A model generated the notes under the pieces. The model was not told where the DNA came from and searched no databases. It saw only the letters and a list, made by a program, of their open reading frames with translations. From positions 186,001 through 250,000 of the forward strand of contig NZ_JOEE01000007.1 of assembly GCF_000720925.1 (NCBI RefSeq): a DNA stretch of 64,000 bases. The letters are read 5' to 3'. The position numbers and the translations under genes were made by a program. Of this stretch, positions 29,798 to 38,221 are shown in pieces (positions within the stretch are counted from its first letter, which is position 1; each line of letters opens with the position of its first letter). The DNA comes from Phycicoccus jejuensis. GTDB taxonomy: Bacteria > Actinomycetota > Actinomycetes > Actinomycetales > Dermatophilaceae.

Positions 29798-31013
29798 CGG
29801 GCCACCGTCCGGCGGTGAGTCCGGCGAGCGAGGGCTCGAGCCACTCCTCGAGCCGCGAGAGCCGCGTCTGGTGGTCGCCGGTCTCGAGGTACCCGAGGGC
29901 CAGCTCGACGAGGTAGAGGGCGAGGACGAGCGCGGGGTCCGCCGGCGACCAGGGCGCGAGCAGCCCGTCGGCCTCGCGCTCGAGCTCGGCGACGGCGGCG
30001 CGAGGGTGCACGCCGCAGACGACGACGAGCTCCTGCAGGCGGTGGTGGAGGAGGTCGCTGCCGGCCGGCACCGGACCCCCGTGACCCTCCCAGTCCCACA
30101 CCGCGAGCCTGCCGTCGGCCGGCGCCATGTTCCAGGGGGCGAAGTCGCCGTGCCACGACGCCCACGGGACCGGGGTCCCGTCGGCCCCGGCCGCCATCCG
30201 GGCCAGGGTGCGGTCGAGCACCTGCCCCGGACCGGACGCGGGGAGCCGGCGCACCCGGTCCACGAGGTCGCTCCAGGGCCCCTGCGCTCCCACGGGCGAC
30301 CGGACGGTGTCGTCGAGCCCGGCCAGCTCGACCGCCGCGGCGGACACCAGCGACGGCGTCACCCTCCCGCGGCCGCCCACCGGGGACTGCACGAGCACCG
30401 ACAGACCCTCCCACCCCTCGTGGGCGAGCACCGTGGGCACCACCAGGTGGTGCACCTCGACCCGCCCGAGCCGCCCGAGGACGGCTGCCTCGTGGTCGAC
30501 GAGGGCACGGGTCGTGGCGTCGACGCCGACCTTGGCGAACGCCAGCGTCGAGCCGTCGTCGCCGAGCACCCGCAGGACGGGCTTCTGCAGCGCGCGGACG
30601 CGCCCCACGCCCATCGCGAGGGTCACCGGCCGGCCGAGGACCTCCTCGAGGAGGATGTCGAGGGCCGGCGCTCCCGGTCGGGGCGCCACGACGAGGTGCG
30701 GCAGCAGGCCGAGCAGGCCGCTGCGGGCGGCGCGGCCGAGGAGCGACACCGCCACGCCCCGGGCACCGCCACCGCCGAGGCCGGACACCACGGCGCCGGC
30801 GACCGCGCGGTTCCGGGTCGGGACGAGCAGCCGCGGGTCGGCCGCCCGGGGGACGAGCGCCCACGCGCGGGCGTCGGCGTGCCGTGGCCGCCGGCCGACC
30901 GTGACCGAGGCGCCGGGGTACATGGACCCGACGACCCCGCGGACGTACTCCAGGCCCGGACGGCCGGCCCGCGGGCCGGCCGTCGTGGGATGCCGTGCGG
31001 CAGAGCTGCTCAC
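29787..31013 (-). CDS. APH-fold kinase-like protein in polysaccharide operon
   Basis: 408 residues from a GTG at 31013 that overlaps the Wzz-like stop (GTGA). The C-terminal half has the aminoglycoside phosphotransferase catalytic signature: WHGDFAPWNM (HGDxxxxN) and VWDWEGHGG (the metal-binding Asp). The N-lobe LAFAKVGVDATT carries a candidate ATP lysine. The N-terminal ~120 residues are unlike APH enzymes. It probably phosphorylates a small molecule such as a sugar or amino alcohol to modify the polysaccharide, rather than a drug; this is inference from context. Similar APH-like genes occur in some actinobacterial capsule loci. Confidence 0.75.
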   Translation of the reverse strand: MSSSAARHPTTAGPRAGRPGLEYVRGVVGSMYPGASVTVGRRPRHADARAWALVPRAADPRLLVPTRNRAVAGAVVSGLGGGGARGVAVSLLGRAARSGLLGLLPHLVVAPRPGAPALDILLEEVLGRPVTLAMGVGRVRALQKPVLRVLGDDGSTLAFAKVGVDATTRALVDHEAAVLGRLGRVEVHHLVVPTVLAHEGWEGLSVLVQSPVGGRGRVTPSLVSAAAVELAGLDDTVRSPVGAQGPWSDLVDRVRRLPASGPGQVLDRTLARMAAGADGTPVPWASWHGDFAPWNMAPADGRLAVWDWEGHGGPVPAGSDLLHHRLQELVVVCGVHPRAAVAELEREADGLLAPWSPADPALVLALYLVELALGYLETGDHQTRLSRLEEWLEPSLAGLTAGRWPGGR

Positions 31014-32581
31014 GCGCCGCCCTTGGCCACCCGCAGGTCCTCGGACCCGGCGACGGGAGCGGTGTCCTCGACCTGCTTGGCGACGACCGGAGCCTCGTGC
31101 TCGCGCCGCGCGTACTGGACGCTGACGAGCCCGAGGACGGAGATACCGAGGTGGCCGACGCGGCGCACCGTCCGGCGGACGTCGTCACGCAGCGAGCGAC
31201 GGTCGGCGGCCACGAGGACCACCCCCGTGGAGGCCAGGGCCAGCTCGTTGGTCTCGGAGAGGCTGATGACGGGCGCGGCCACGACGACGTACTCGTGCCG
31301 GGCGGCCAGGTGGTCCAGCACCTCGCGCAGGCGGTTGCTCGCCAGCTGCTCGCGGATCGACCGACCGACGGAGCCGCCCGTGACGACGTGGTAGCCGCCC
31401 CAGGCCTCGGCGACCGGGACGCGGACGGGACCGCTGTCGGCGATGGCGTCGGCGAGCCCGTAGCCGCCCTCCACGCCCGTCAGCTCCTCGATCGACCCGT
31501 CGGCGAGCGTCGCGTCGACGAGGCAGACCGAGTGGCCGCTCACCGCGATGCTCGTCGCGAGGTTGACCGCGACGCGGTGGCCGGCCCGCTCGAGGGTCTC
31601 GTCGAGACCGGCGACGACGACGACCGCGGGGGCCGGCGCCTGGGCGAAGAGCGAGGCACGGACGCCGCGGTAGGCGTCGGCCAGGGCCCCGCCGTCCTTG
31701 GTGACGATGCCCTGGTTGCCGTTGCCGAGCCCGGCGGGGACCAGCCCCATGACGGACAGCGACTCGACGTCGGCGTCGGCGGCCGAGCGGATGTGGTCAT
31801 CGGTGCGCTCGCGCCAGATGGCGAGACCGAGGCCCAGCACGAGGCCGAGGAGCACGGCGACGACGACGAGGAGGACGACCGGCAGGCCGTCCTTCGCCGT
31901 GGCCAGGGACGCGGGCGTGACGACCGTACCCGGGGCGACGGGCGTCGCCTCGAGCGTCCCGATCTGGTCCTGCAGCGTGGCGAGGCGGTTGGTGTAGAGC
32001 TGCACCTGGGCGACGGCCTCCGCGGAGGGGTCCGTGCCGCCCGCCGAGGCGGCGGCCTTCTTCAGCCCCGCCGAGGCGGTGTCGGACTGCTGCTTGAGCA
32101 GGTCGAGCTGGCCGGTCACGTTGGACTCCGCCTGGTTGCGGCGGTACTGCAGGAGGGCGTCGGCGTAGGCCGACGCGAAGCGCTGCGCCGTGCGCGGCGA
32201 GTCCCCGGTGTACTCGATGCGCACGATCTGGGTGTTCGGCGGCACCGACACCTCGACCTCGGACGCGGCGGCCTCGATCTTCTCGCGCATCGCCACGGCG
32301 ACGATGTCCGCGACCGGCGGGGACTTCACGAGCCCGGCCTCGGTCTGCATCGCGACGTTGATCTGGTCACCGCTGCGGGAGGAGTCGGTGGTCAGCGCGT
32401 TGCCCGGCGTCGGGTTGAGCAGGACGTCGGTGGTCGACGTGTAGGCGACCGGCAGCCGCAGGACGACGAGCGCCCCGAGGGCACCGACGAGGAGCGCCGT
32501 GAGCACGATCGTGCGCCAGCGGTTCCTCATCGCGTCGGCCAGCAGGCCGAGTCTCACTTCTTCGGTGGGAAGGGACTCCAC
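31010..32581 (-). CDS. Wzz/CapA-like co-polymerase with degenerate ATPase domain
   Basis: 523 residues from the GTG at 32581, with AAAGGA about six bases upstream. A short cytoplasmic start, membrane helix (~22-42), extracytoplasmic coiled-coil-rich Wzz domain (~45-240) and second helix (~250-272) are followed by a cytoplasmic domain like BY-kinases/ParA. The P-loop expected after VVVVAG reads LDETLERAGHR and lacks the GKS/T lysine; VCLVDATLADGS stands for Walker A'. There is no C-terminal tyrosine cluster. It likely sets chain length without kinase activity. Its start overlaps the end of the Wzy-Wzz fusion gene by 28 bases. Confidence 0.85.
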   Translation of the reverse strand: MESLPTEEVRLGLLADAMRNRWRTIVLTALLVGALGALVVLRLPVAYTSTTDVLLNPTPGNALTTDSSRSGDQINVAMQTEAGLVKSPPVADIVAVAMREKIEAAASEVEVSVPPNTQIVRIEYTGDSPRTAQRFASAYADALLQYRRNQAESNVTGQLDLLKQQSDTASAGLKKAAASAGGTDPSAEAVAQVQLYTNRLATLQDQIGTLEATPVAPGTVVTPASLATAKDGLPVVLLVVVAVLLGLVLGLGLAIWRERTDDHIRSAADADVESLSVMGLVPAGLGNGNQGIVTKDGGALADAYRGVRASLFAQAPAPAVVVVAGLDETLERAGHRVAVNLATSIAVSGHSVCLVDATLADGSIEELTGVEGGYGLADAIADSGPVRVPVAEAWGGYHVVTGGSVGRSIREQLASNRLREVLDHLAARHEYVVVAAPVISLSETNELALASTGVVLVAADRRSLRDDVRRTVRRVGHLGISVLGLVSVQYARREHEAPVVAKQVEDTAPVAGSEDLRVAKGGA

Positions 32582-35166
32582 TGGAGTTCCTTTCTGTTGG
32601 GAGTGATGGCTGCGCGGACCCGGGCACCCCAGCCCGGGCGACGGCGCTGGAGCAGGACGACCCCGACGACGTCGAGGTTGCTCCGACGGAGGCGGGCGAC
32701 GCGTCGTCGCAGCCGTCCGAGGCGGGTGGAGGACGTGGCGACGACGATGACGTCGTCGTCGCTGCCGAGGCGGTGGACCGACTCCCGGCGCCGGTTCTGG
32801 TGGGCGTACCCGTCGAGGAGCTCGGCGACGAGGAGGGCCCGTGGGTCCTCCCCGACGGCGAGGACGGTGGCCGGCGAGTGCAGGCGGACGGCGTCGACGG
32901 CCGCGGCCCACGCGAGCTCGTGGTCGACGTAGGTGCGGCCGTCGGCGGTGACCGACCGGTCGGGCAGGGTCGCGAGGAGCGGGACCTCGGCGGCTCCGGA
33001 CAGGTCGCGGACCCGGGCGATCCGGGCGCCCACGAGACCGCGCACCCGCGCGAGGAGCAGGCCGACGAGCAGCCCCGCGAACAGCCCGGTCCCGGCGGAC
33101 ACGACCATGGCGTCGCGTGACACGCTGACGCTGGGCGGACGCACCACCGTCCCGGCCTCGAGGGGCATGACGGCGGCGCGGGCTCCCTGGCCGGCGGCGC
33201 GGCCGGCCTTGTCGAGGAGGACTCCCCGCGTCTCGTCGAGCACGCGGAGGGTGGTGCGGTCGCCGGCGTCCTTGAGCTGGTCGAGCGAGCCGTCGACCGT
33301 GCTGATGGCCGCGATGCCCGAGGTGTACCGCGCGTCGAACTGCGCCACGGCGTCCTTGCGCTCGTCCTCGAGCAGGGCCCCCCGCAGGCGCAGGACGGTG
33401 TCGCCCGCCGCGTCGATGGCGGCGAGGGCGGCGCCGGGCTCGCTGCCGGCGTAGCGCAGGTTGAGGATGCGCGAGTTGGGGTCGGCGGAGACGTAGAGGT
33501 CGTCCGGGTCGATGGGGTGCTCGGCCGCGGCCGCCATCGCCGTCGTCACCTGGGTGTCCCTCGCCAGCTGGGCGAGCGTGTCGAGGGTGGCCTCGCGGCC
33601 GACGTCGGCGAGCTCGGACTCGCGGGGCACGACGATGCTCACCGTCGCCACCGACTGCGGGCCCTGCGCGAGCTGGTAGGCGACCCCGCCACCCAGCCCG
33701 GCGACGGAGGCCAGGACGAGCAGGAGGGCGTGGCGCCGGACGAGGCCGACGTAGCCGCCGAGGGTGTACTCGTCGTCCGGGCGCAGGCGGCTCGCGGCGC
33801 GCCGCCGCTCGTCGTCCGCACGCCAGATGAGGCCGACGGCGATGAGCGCGGCCACGGTCGAGATCCCGATCGAGTCGTAGAAGGGCAGGGTGACGGCCTG
33901 CGCCACCAGCACGCACACCCCGAGCGTCGCGGTGCGCGAGGGCAGCCGGAGCCCGCGCAGCAGCCACAGCCCGAGGAAGGACAGGTAGAAGACGAGCCCG
34001 ACGACGCCCTGCGAGTACACGACGAGCCAGACCTGCCCCTGCGTCCCCAGCGCGGGCGGCGTGCACAGGGGACAGCTCGGCGAGGTCCCTCCCGCGATCG
34101 AGTAGAACGAGCTCACGGCGTCGCGGGTCGACCCGAAGCCGATGACCGGGGACCCCTCGACGACGCTCTCGACAGTGAGCGTCGCGAGCGTGGCCCGCCC
34201 GTCGTTGCTCGTCGGGTTGTCGAACCGGGACTGGACGAGCGCCCCGAGCGGGCTGAAGAGCACGACGCCGGCCAGCACGGTGACCGCCGCCGCGAGCGCC
34301 ACGACGGAGCGCAGCCGGCCGTGCGCCGCCGAGCGCAGCGCCACGGTCGCGGCCATCGCGACCACCGCGATCCACATCCCGCGGTTGAGCGACAGCACAC
34401 CGGGCACCGTCGCGAGCGCGAGGACGGGCAGCGCGAGGCGGCGGCGCCACCCGGCGTCGGGGCCGAACCAGGCGTGGAGGAAGAACGGGAGGAAGCAGGC
34501 GAAGTTCAGTCCCCAGATGTTGGCGTAGCTGAACGGCGCGCTCGGCCGGGGGTGGGACGTGACCGCCTGCGCGTAGTCCTGCACGACCTCCGGGTGGACG
34601 AGGAACTCGATGAACTGGACCTGCGTGAGACCACGCGGCAGGGCCATCTCGAGGACCGACGGGAACGCGAGCTGGGGCAGGAGGATCCCGAGCCAGCCCC
34701 CGGCCACGATCGTGAGGAACATCGCGGCGCCGGCCCGGGCGATGCGCGTCGTGGTCAGGTGCTCCCGGACGGCCCCGATGTAGACGAGGACGACCGTGGC
34801 GGAGGCGTACCACCCGAAGCGGTAGGCCCAGGAGAGGTAGCGGCCCATCGACGTCTCCGGCACGGTGTGCGGCGCCACGACCTGCAGGACGATGACCCCG
34901 GCCACCACCCAGAGGAGGAAGAGCAGCCACGTGCCCGTGCCCCGGGGGACGCGCAGCCGGCGCATCCGCACCATCTCGAGGACCATGACGACGGCGAAGA
35001 CGTGGCCGACGAAGCTGCTGATGCCGAGCACCCACCACAGGGGGAAGCCCACGAGCATCCAGACGAGGGGCCACCCCGGGCGCAGGGCTCCGGACCGACG
35101 GACCGCCGGAGCGGTCGCCGGCGCGGGCAGCGGCGGGCGGAGTGCGCGGAGTGGGGTGACCGTCAC
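32554..35166 (-). CDS. O-antigen ligase/polymerase fused to Wzz-like domain
   Basis: 870 residues from the GTG at 35166, preceded by GGAGG nine bases away; a GTG at 35199 lacks such a site. Residues ~1-440 are a polytopic O-antigen ligase/Wzy domain with about 12 helices (VLSLNRGMWIAVVAM and VIGFGSTRDAVSSFY lie in the usual positions of the periplasmic loops). Residues ~450-720 form a Wzz chain-length domain between two helices (HALLLVLASVAGLGGG and TGLFAGLLVGLLLA). The last ~150 residues resemble a nucleotide-binding fold without a P-loop. A polymerase fused to its co-polymerase is unusual. The reading frame is continuous through the junction (around 33.8 kb). Confidence 0.85.
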   Translation of the reverse strand: MTVTPLRALRPPLPAPATAPAVRRSGALRPGWPLVWMLVGFPLWWVLGISSFVGHVFAVVMVLEMVRMRRLRVPRGTGTWLLFLLWVVAGVIVLQVVAPHTVPETSMGRYLSWAYRFGWYASATVVLVYIGAVREHLTTTRIARAGAAMFLTIVAGGWLGILLPQLAFPSVLEMALPRGLTQVQFIEFLVHPEVVQDYAQAVTSHPRPSAPFSYANIWGLNFACFLPFFLHAWFGPDAGWRRRLALPVLALATVPGVLSLNRGMWIAVVAMAATVALRSAAHGRLRSVVALAAAVTVLAGVVLFSPLGALVQSRFDNPTSNDGRATLATLTVESVVEGSPVIGFGSTRDAVSSFYSIAGGTSPSCPLCTPPALGTQGQVWLVVYSQGVVGLVFYLSFLGLWLLRGLRLPSRTATLGVCVLVAQAVTLPFYDSIGISTVAALIAVGLIWRADDERRRAASRLRPDDEYTLGGYVGLVRRHALLLVLASVAGLGGGVAYQLAQGPQSVATVSIVVPRESELADVGREATLDTLAQLARDTQVTTAMAAAAEHPIDPDDLYVSADPNSRILNLRYAGSEPGAALAAIDAAGDTVLRLRGALLEDERKDAVAQFDARYTSGIAAISTVDGSLDQLKDAGDRTTLRVLDETRGVLLDKAGRAAGQGARAAVMPLEAGTVVRPPSVSVSRDAMVVSAGTGLFAGLLVGLLLARVRGLVGARIARVRDLSGAAEVPLLATLPDRSVTADGRTYVDHELAWAAAVDAVRLHSPATVLAVGEDPRALLVAELLDGYAHQNRRRESVHRLGSDDDVIVVATSSTRLGRLRRRVARLRRSNLDVVGVVLLQRRRPGWGARVRAAITPNRKELQWSPFPPKK

Positions 35167-35312
35167 GGCCGGCGGCCTCCGCCCCAGGAGGAGGTCCACC
35201 GACGCAGGATGACACGAACCGGGGCCCCGCGTCCGACGGTCTTGACTACAGTGGCGCAGCCGGAGGCGGCCCGACCGGGGCGAGCCCCGGACGACGACGA
35301 GGAGCGGCCGCG

Positions 35313-36254
35313 ATGCAGCCGAACGGCGCAGGGGACGACGCCACGCAGTGGCCCGACGTGGGCGTGGTGCTCGCGACGCACAACCGCCCGCAGCTGATGC
35401 GCGAGGCCCTCGCCTCGATCCTCGGGCAGGACTACCCCGGCCGGATCCGCGTCCAGCTCGTCTACGACCGGAGCGAGCCCGAGACCGAGCTCGAGTCGGC
35501 GGAGCCGGGGCGCGAGGTCGCGGTGACCGTCAACCACCGCACGCCGGGACTCGCCGGCGCGCGCAACACCGGCGTGCTGGCGCTGGACACCGAGCTCGTC
35601 GCGTTCTGCGACGACGACGACGTCTGGCTGGAGGGCAAGCTCCGCCGGCAGGTCGAGCTCCTGGTGGGCTCTGCCGGAGCCGAGTTCGTGACCACGGCCA
35701 TGCGCGTGGACTACGGCGACCGCAGCACGGTGCGCCTCGCGGAGCGCGACGTCATCACGGTGGGCGACATGGCCCGCTCGCGGATGGCGATGCTGCACTC
35801 GTCGTCGTTCGTCTTCCGACGGGACGCCATGCTCGACCGCTTCGGGCTCGTCGACGAGACCCTCCCCCGCAGCATGGCCGAGGACTGGGACCTGCTGCTG
35901 CGCGCGGCGCGCAGCGCGCCGATCGTCCACGTCGACGAGCCGCTCGTGGGCATCCGCTGGGGTGCCAGCTCCTACTTCAACGACGCGTGGCGCGACAAGA
36001 ACGAGGCCCACACGTGGCTGCTCGCGAACCACCCGGAGATCGAGGCCGACACGATCGGCGCCGGGCTGCAGTACGGCAAGCTCGCCTTCGGCCACGCGGT
36101 CCTCGGCGAGCGGCGCGAGGCGCTGCGCTGGACGTGGCGCTGCGCCCGTCGCAACCCCCGCGAGCGTCGATGGGTCCTGGCGCTGCTCGTCTGCGCGGGC
36201 GTCTCGGGCGAGTGGATCCAGCGCGAGCTGAACCGCCGCGGCCACGGCGTCTGA
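35313..36254 (+). CDS. glycosyltransferase family 2
   Basis: 313 residues from the ATG at 35313, with GAGGAG upstream. The GT-A fold is shown by DVGVVLATHNRPQLMREAL, TPGLAGARNTGVLALDTE, the metal-binding ELVAFCDDDDVWL and the acceptor-side motif SMAEDWDLLLRAA (ED, catalytic base). It adds a sugar to a lipid-linked or protein acceptor on the cytoplasmic side. It is divergent from the Wzy-Wzz gene over a short region containing TTGACT (35243-35248), a possible -35 element, and convergent with a sulfotransferase gene 23 bases away. Confidence 0.9.
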   Translation: MQPNGAGDDATQWPDVGVVLATHNRPQLMREALASILGQDYPGRIRVQLVYDRSEPETELESAEPGREVAVTVNHRTPGLAGARNTGVLALDTELVAFCDDDDVWLEGKLRRQVELLVGSAGAEFVTTAMRVDYGDRSTVRLAERDVITVGDMARSRMAMLHSSSFVFRRDAMLDRFGLVDETLPRSMAEDWDLLLRAARSAPIVHVDEPLVGIRWGASSYFNDAWRDKNEAHTWLLANHPEIEADTIGAGLQYGKLAFGHAVLGERREALRWTWRCARRNPRERRWVLALLVCAGVSGEWIQRELNRRGHGV

Positions 36255-36277
36255 GCCCCGGCCGCACGACGCGGGCG

Positions 36278-37219
36278 TCACCGCTGCCCGTCCCGACTGG
36301 TCGTCGTCGCGGCGTCGACCAGGAGCCGGACGGGCGCGGTGATGTCCTCGATGTCCCGGATCTCCGTCTCGGACAGGCGTCGACGCCACGACGTGGCCGC
36401 CTCGGCCGGCGAGCGGTCGAAGTTGTGGAGCTTGGTCGCCGCCTGCTCCGTCGCCCCCTCGCGCCCGAGCTCGGCGTCGACGGCGGCGCTCCACCCGAGC
36501 CCCAGCTCGTCGAAGAGCCGCGCGCAGGCGTCCCGGTCGGTGGCGAGGTCCTCGTGCGCCACGACGAGAGTGCCCGGCGCGCGTGACAGGTCGGCGACGG
36601 CCATCGCGTAGAGCGCCGACCAGAACCAGCCCATCGCCACCGCGCCGTCGAGGGCCGCACCCGCCGGCAGGTGCGGGACCTCGGGGTCGGAGGCGTCCCG
36701 CGTGGCGCGGTAGCGCTCGACGACGGGCCGGATCTCCTCGACGTCGGGCAGCCATCCCATGCGGCGGTAGCTGACGAGCATCGCGCCGGGGTGCCGGTGG
36801 ATGACGACCGGCCGGGCCCCGGTCACCCGGTGGACCGCCGGCACGGAGAGGACCGCGAAGGGGTCCTTGACGACGAGCGTGCTCCACGGGAGGGGGGCCG
36901 CCCAGCGACGCACCCCGTAGCGGCTGTAGACCATCGGGGTCGTCGCCGTGTAGGCCCGCCGCAGCGCCCGGGCCTGCGCGGCGGTCGGCTCCTCCAGGCG
37001 CGTCCAGCCGTCGACGGTGCGCCCGAGGGCGTACTGCCGGCGCCCGCGCGTGTTCATCGGCTCGCGGCCGGCGAGCGCCCCGTTGGTCGAGAGCGCGAGG
37101 AGGCGCGCCAGCCACGTCGTCCCCGAGCGGGGCATCCCCGTGACGAGGACGGGACGAGCGGTCATCCGGGGGCGCGGCACCGGCCCATTGTGGGGCCGCC
37201 GGGTCTCGACGGTGTCCAT
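36278..37219 (-). CDS. sulfotransferase (second of three)
   Basis: 313 residues from the ATG at 37219; an ATG at 37165 is an alternative. The PAPS-binding loop is LVTGMPRSGTTWLARLLA and the 3'-phosphate region is ARPVVIHRHPGAMLVSYRRM; GTLVVAHEDLATDRDACARL is the late family block. It probably sulfates a sugar of the locus polymer. It starts three bases after the stop of the Alg13/14-like glycosyltransferase, so the two are cotranscribed. It is unlike the other two sulfotransferases in loop sequence, so the three likely have different acceptor sites. Confidence 0.87.
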   Translation of the reverse strand: MDTVETRRPHNGPVPRPRMTARPVLVTGMPRSGTTWLARLLALSTNGALAGREPMNTRGRRQYALGRTVDGWTRLEEPTAAQARALRRAYTATTPMVYSRYGVRRWAAPLPWSTLVVKDPFAVLSVPAVHRVTGARPVVIHRHPGAMLVSYRRMGWLPDVEEIRPVVERYRATRDASDPEVPHLPAGAALDGAVAMGWFWSALYAMAVADLSRAPGTLVVAHEDLATDRDACARLFDELGLGWSAAVDAELGREGATEQAATKLHNFDRSPAEAATSWRRRLSETEIRDIEDITAPVRLLVDAATTTSRDGQR

Positions 37220-37222
37220 CGC

Positions 37223-38221
37223 TCAGCCCTGGAGGACGAACGGACGAGGGGCGGCCGCCCTCCGCACACCGGCGGCGGACGCGGCGACGAGGTCGTGCTC
37301 GTCGAGGTCGGCCACCTCGCGACCGAGGGCGATGCCGCGCTCGTCGAGGTGGCGGCCGATCAGCTGCTGGTGGTCGTCGACGTGCTCGCCGTGCGAGGCA
37401 CGGCGCGGGAGCAGGACGGGGACCCGCCCCGCGTCGAGGGCCACGAGCGCGGACCCGACACCGGCGTGCGCGACGACGAGGTCCGCCTCGCGGACGGCCT
37501 GGCGCAGCTCGGGTGCCGGCACGCGGTCGCGGCCCGCGATGCCGAGCCCGGTCACGTCGGTGGCCCCGGTCTGCCAGAGCACCTCGACGTCCGGGGCGCA
37601 CACCCTGGGGAGCAGCGCGTCGAGCCGCTCGACGGCGCGCCGGAACCCGTAGGTGCGCATCGTCCCGAGGGTGACGACGACCTTCGACGGGGAGCGCTGC
37701 GGACGGTCGTCCGCGCGCTCGAAGCCGTCGAAGAGCGACCCCCCGTAGGTCCAGCGCCCCGAGGCGCCCCCCGGGTACTGGGTGTAGAGCCGCACCCCCG
37801 GGACCCGCTCGAGCACGCGACCCGTGGTGCTCGGGGCCTCGGCCCGCGCGGCGCTCTCGATGTAGTGGCACGGCAGGCCCCGTACCCGGGCCGCGGCGAA
37901 GAACGGCACGGCGACACCCGCCCCCGTCGACAGCACCTGCGCGTACCGGCCACGGCGCACCAGCGCCAGCGCGTCCTTGGTCACCCGGGCCGCCGCGAGG
38001 TAGCCGCGCGGCGGCACGTGCTCGACGTGGTGGACGCGCTCACCCTCGAGGAGGGTGCGGGACTGGTCGTCGTCGAACGTCACCCACTCGCAGTCGGCGG
38101 GGGTGAGGCCGAGCCGCTCGCGCAGCCGCATCATCTCCTCCAGGTGACCGCCGGTGGACGCCACGAGGAGGACCGGGAGCGACCCGCCGGGCCGGACGGA
38201 CGGGGAGCCCGACGAGGTCAC
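37223..38221 (-). CDS. Alg14-Alg13-type (EpsF/PssDE-like) glycosyltransferase
   Basis: 332 residues from a GTG at 38221 that overlaps the upstream sulfotransferase stop (GTGA). The N-terminal half begins LLVASTGGHLEEMMRL as in Alg14/PssD, which recruits the catalytic half to the membrane. The C-terminal half matches Alg13/GT28: VVVTLGTMRTYGFRRAV and the UDP-sugar site VVAHAGVGSALVALDAGRVP. Here both halves are one chain; in many bacteria they are two genes. It would add the second sugar to the lipid-linked primer. It lies in the operon sugar transferase-leader-sulfotransferase-this gene-sulfotransferase. Confidence 0.9.
   Translation of the reverse strand: MTSSGSPSVRPGGSLPVLLVASTGGHLEEMMRLRERLGLTPADCEWVTFDDDQSRTLLEGERVHHVEHVPPRGYLAAARVTKDALALVRRGRYAQVLSTGAGVAVPFFAAARVRGLPCHYIESAARAEAPSTTGRVLERVPGVRLYTQYPGGASGRWTYGGSLFDGFERADDRPQRSPSKVVVTLGTMRTYGFRRAVERLDALLPRVCAPDVEVLWQTGATDVTGLGIAGRDRVPAPELRQAVREADLVVAHAGVGSALVALDAGRVPVLLPRRASHGEHVDDHQQLIGRHLDERGIALGREVADLDEHDLVAASAAGVRRAAAPRPFVLQG

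Noticed and set aside
31010..35215. A single 1401-codon frame running through the Wzz-like and Wzy-Wzz genes
   Set aside because: Only its last 523 codons make the Wzz-like protein. The part upstream of 32581 is an out-of-frame Arg/Pro-rich reading of the Wzy-Wzz gene, and a GTG with a good ribosome binding site starts the real protein at 32581.
35163..37871. A 902-codon minus-strand frame across the GT-2 and sulfotransferase genes
   Set aside because: It is antisense to the intact GT-2 gene and out of frame with the intact sulfotransferase; the peptide is low complexity.
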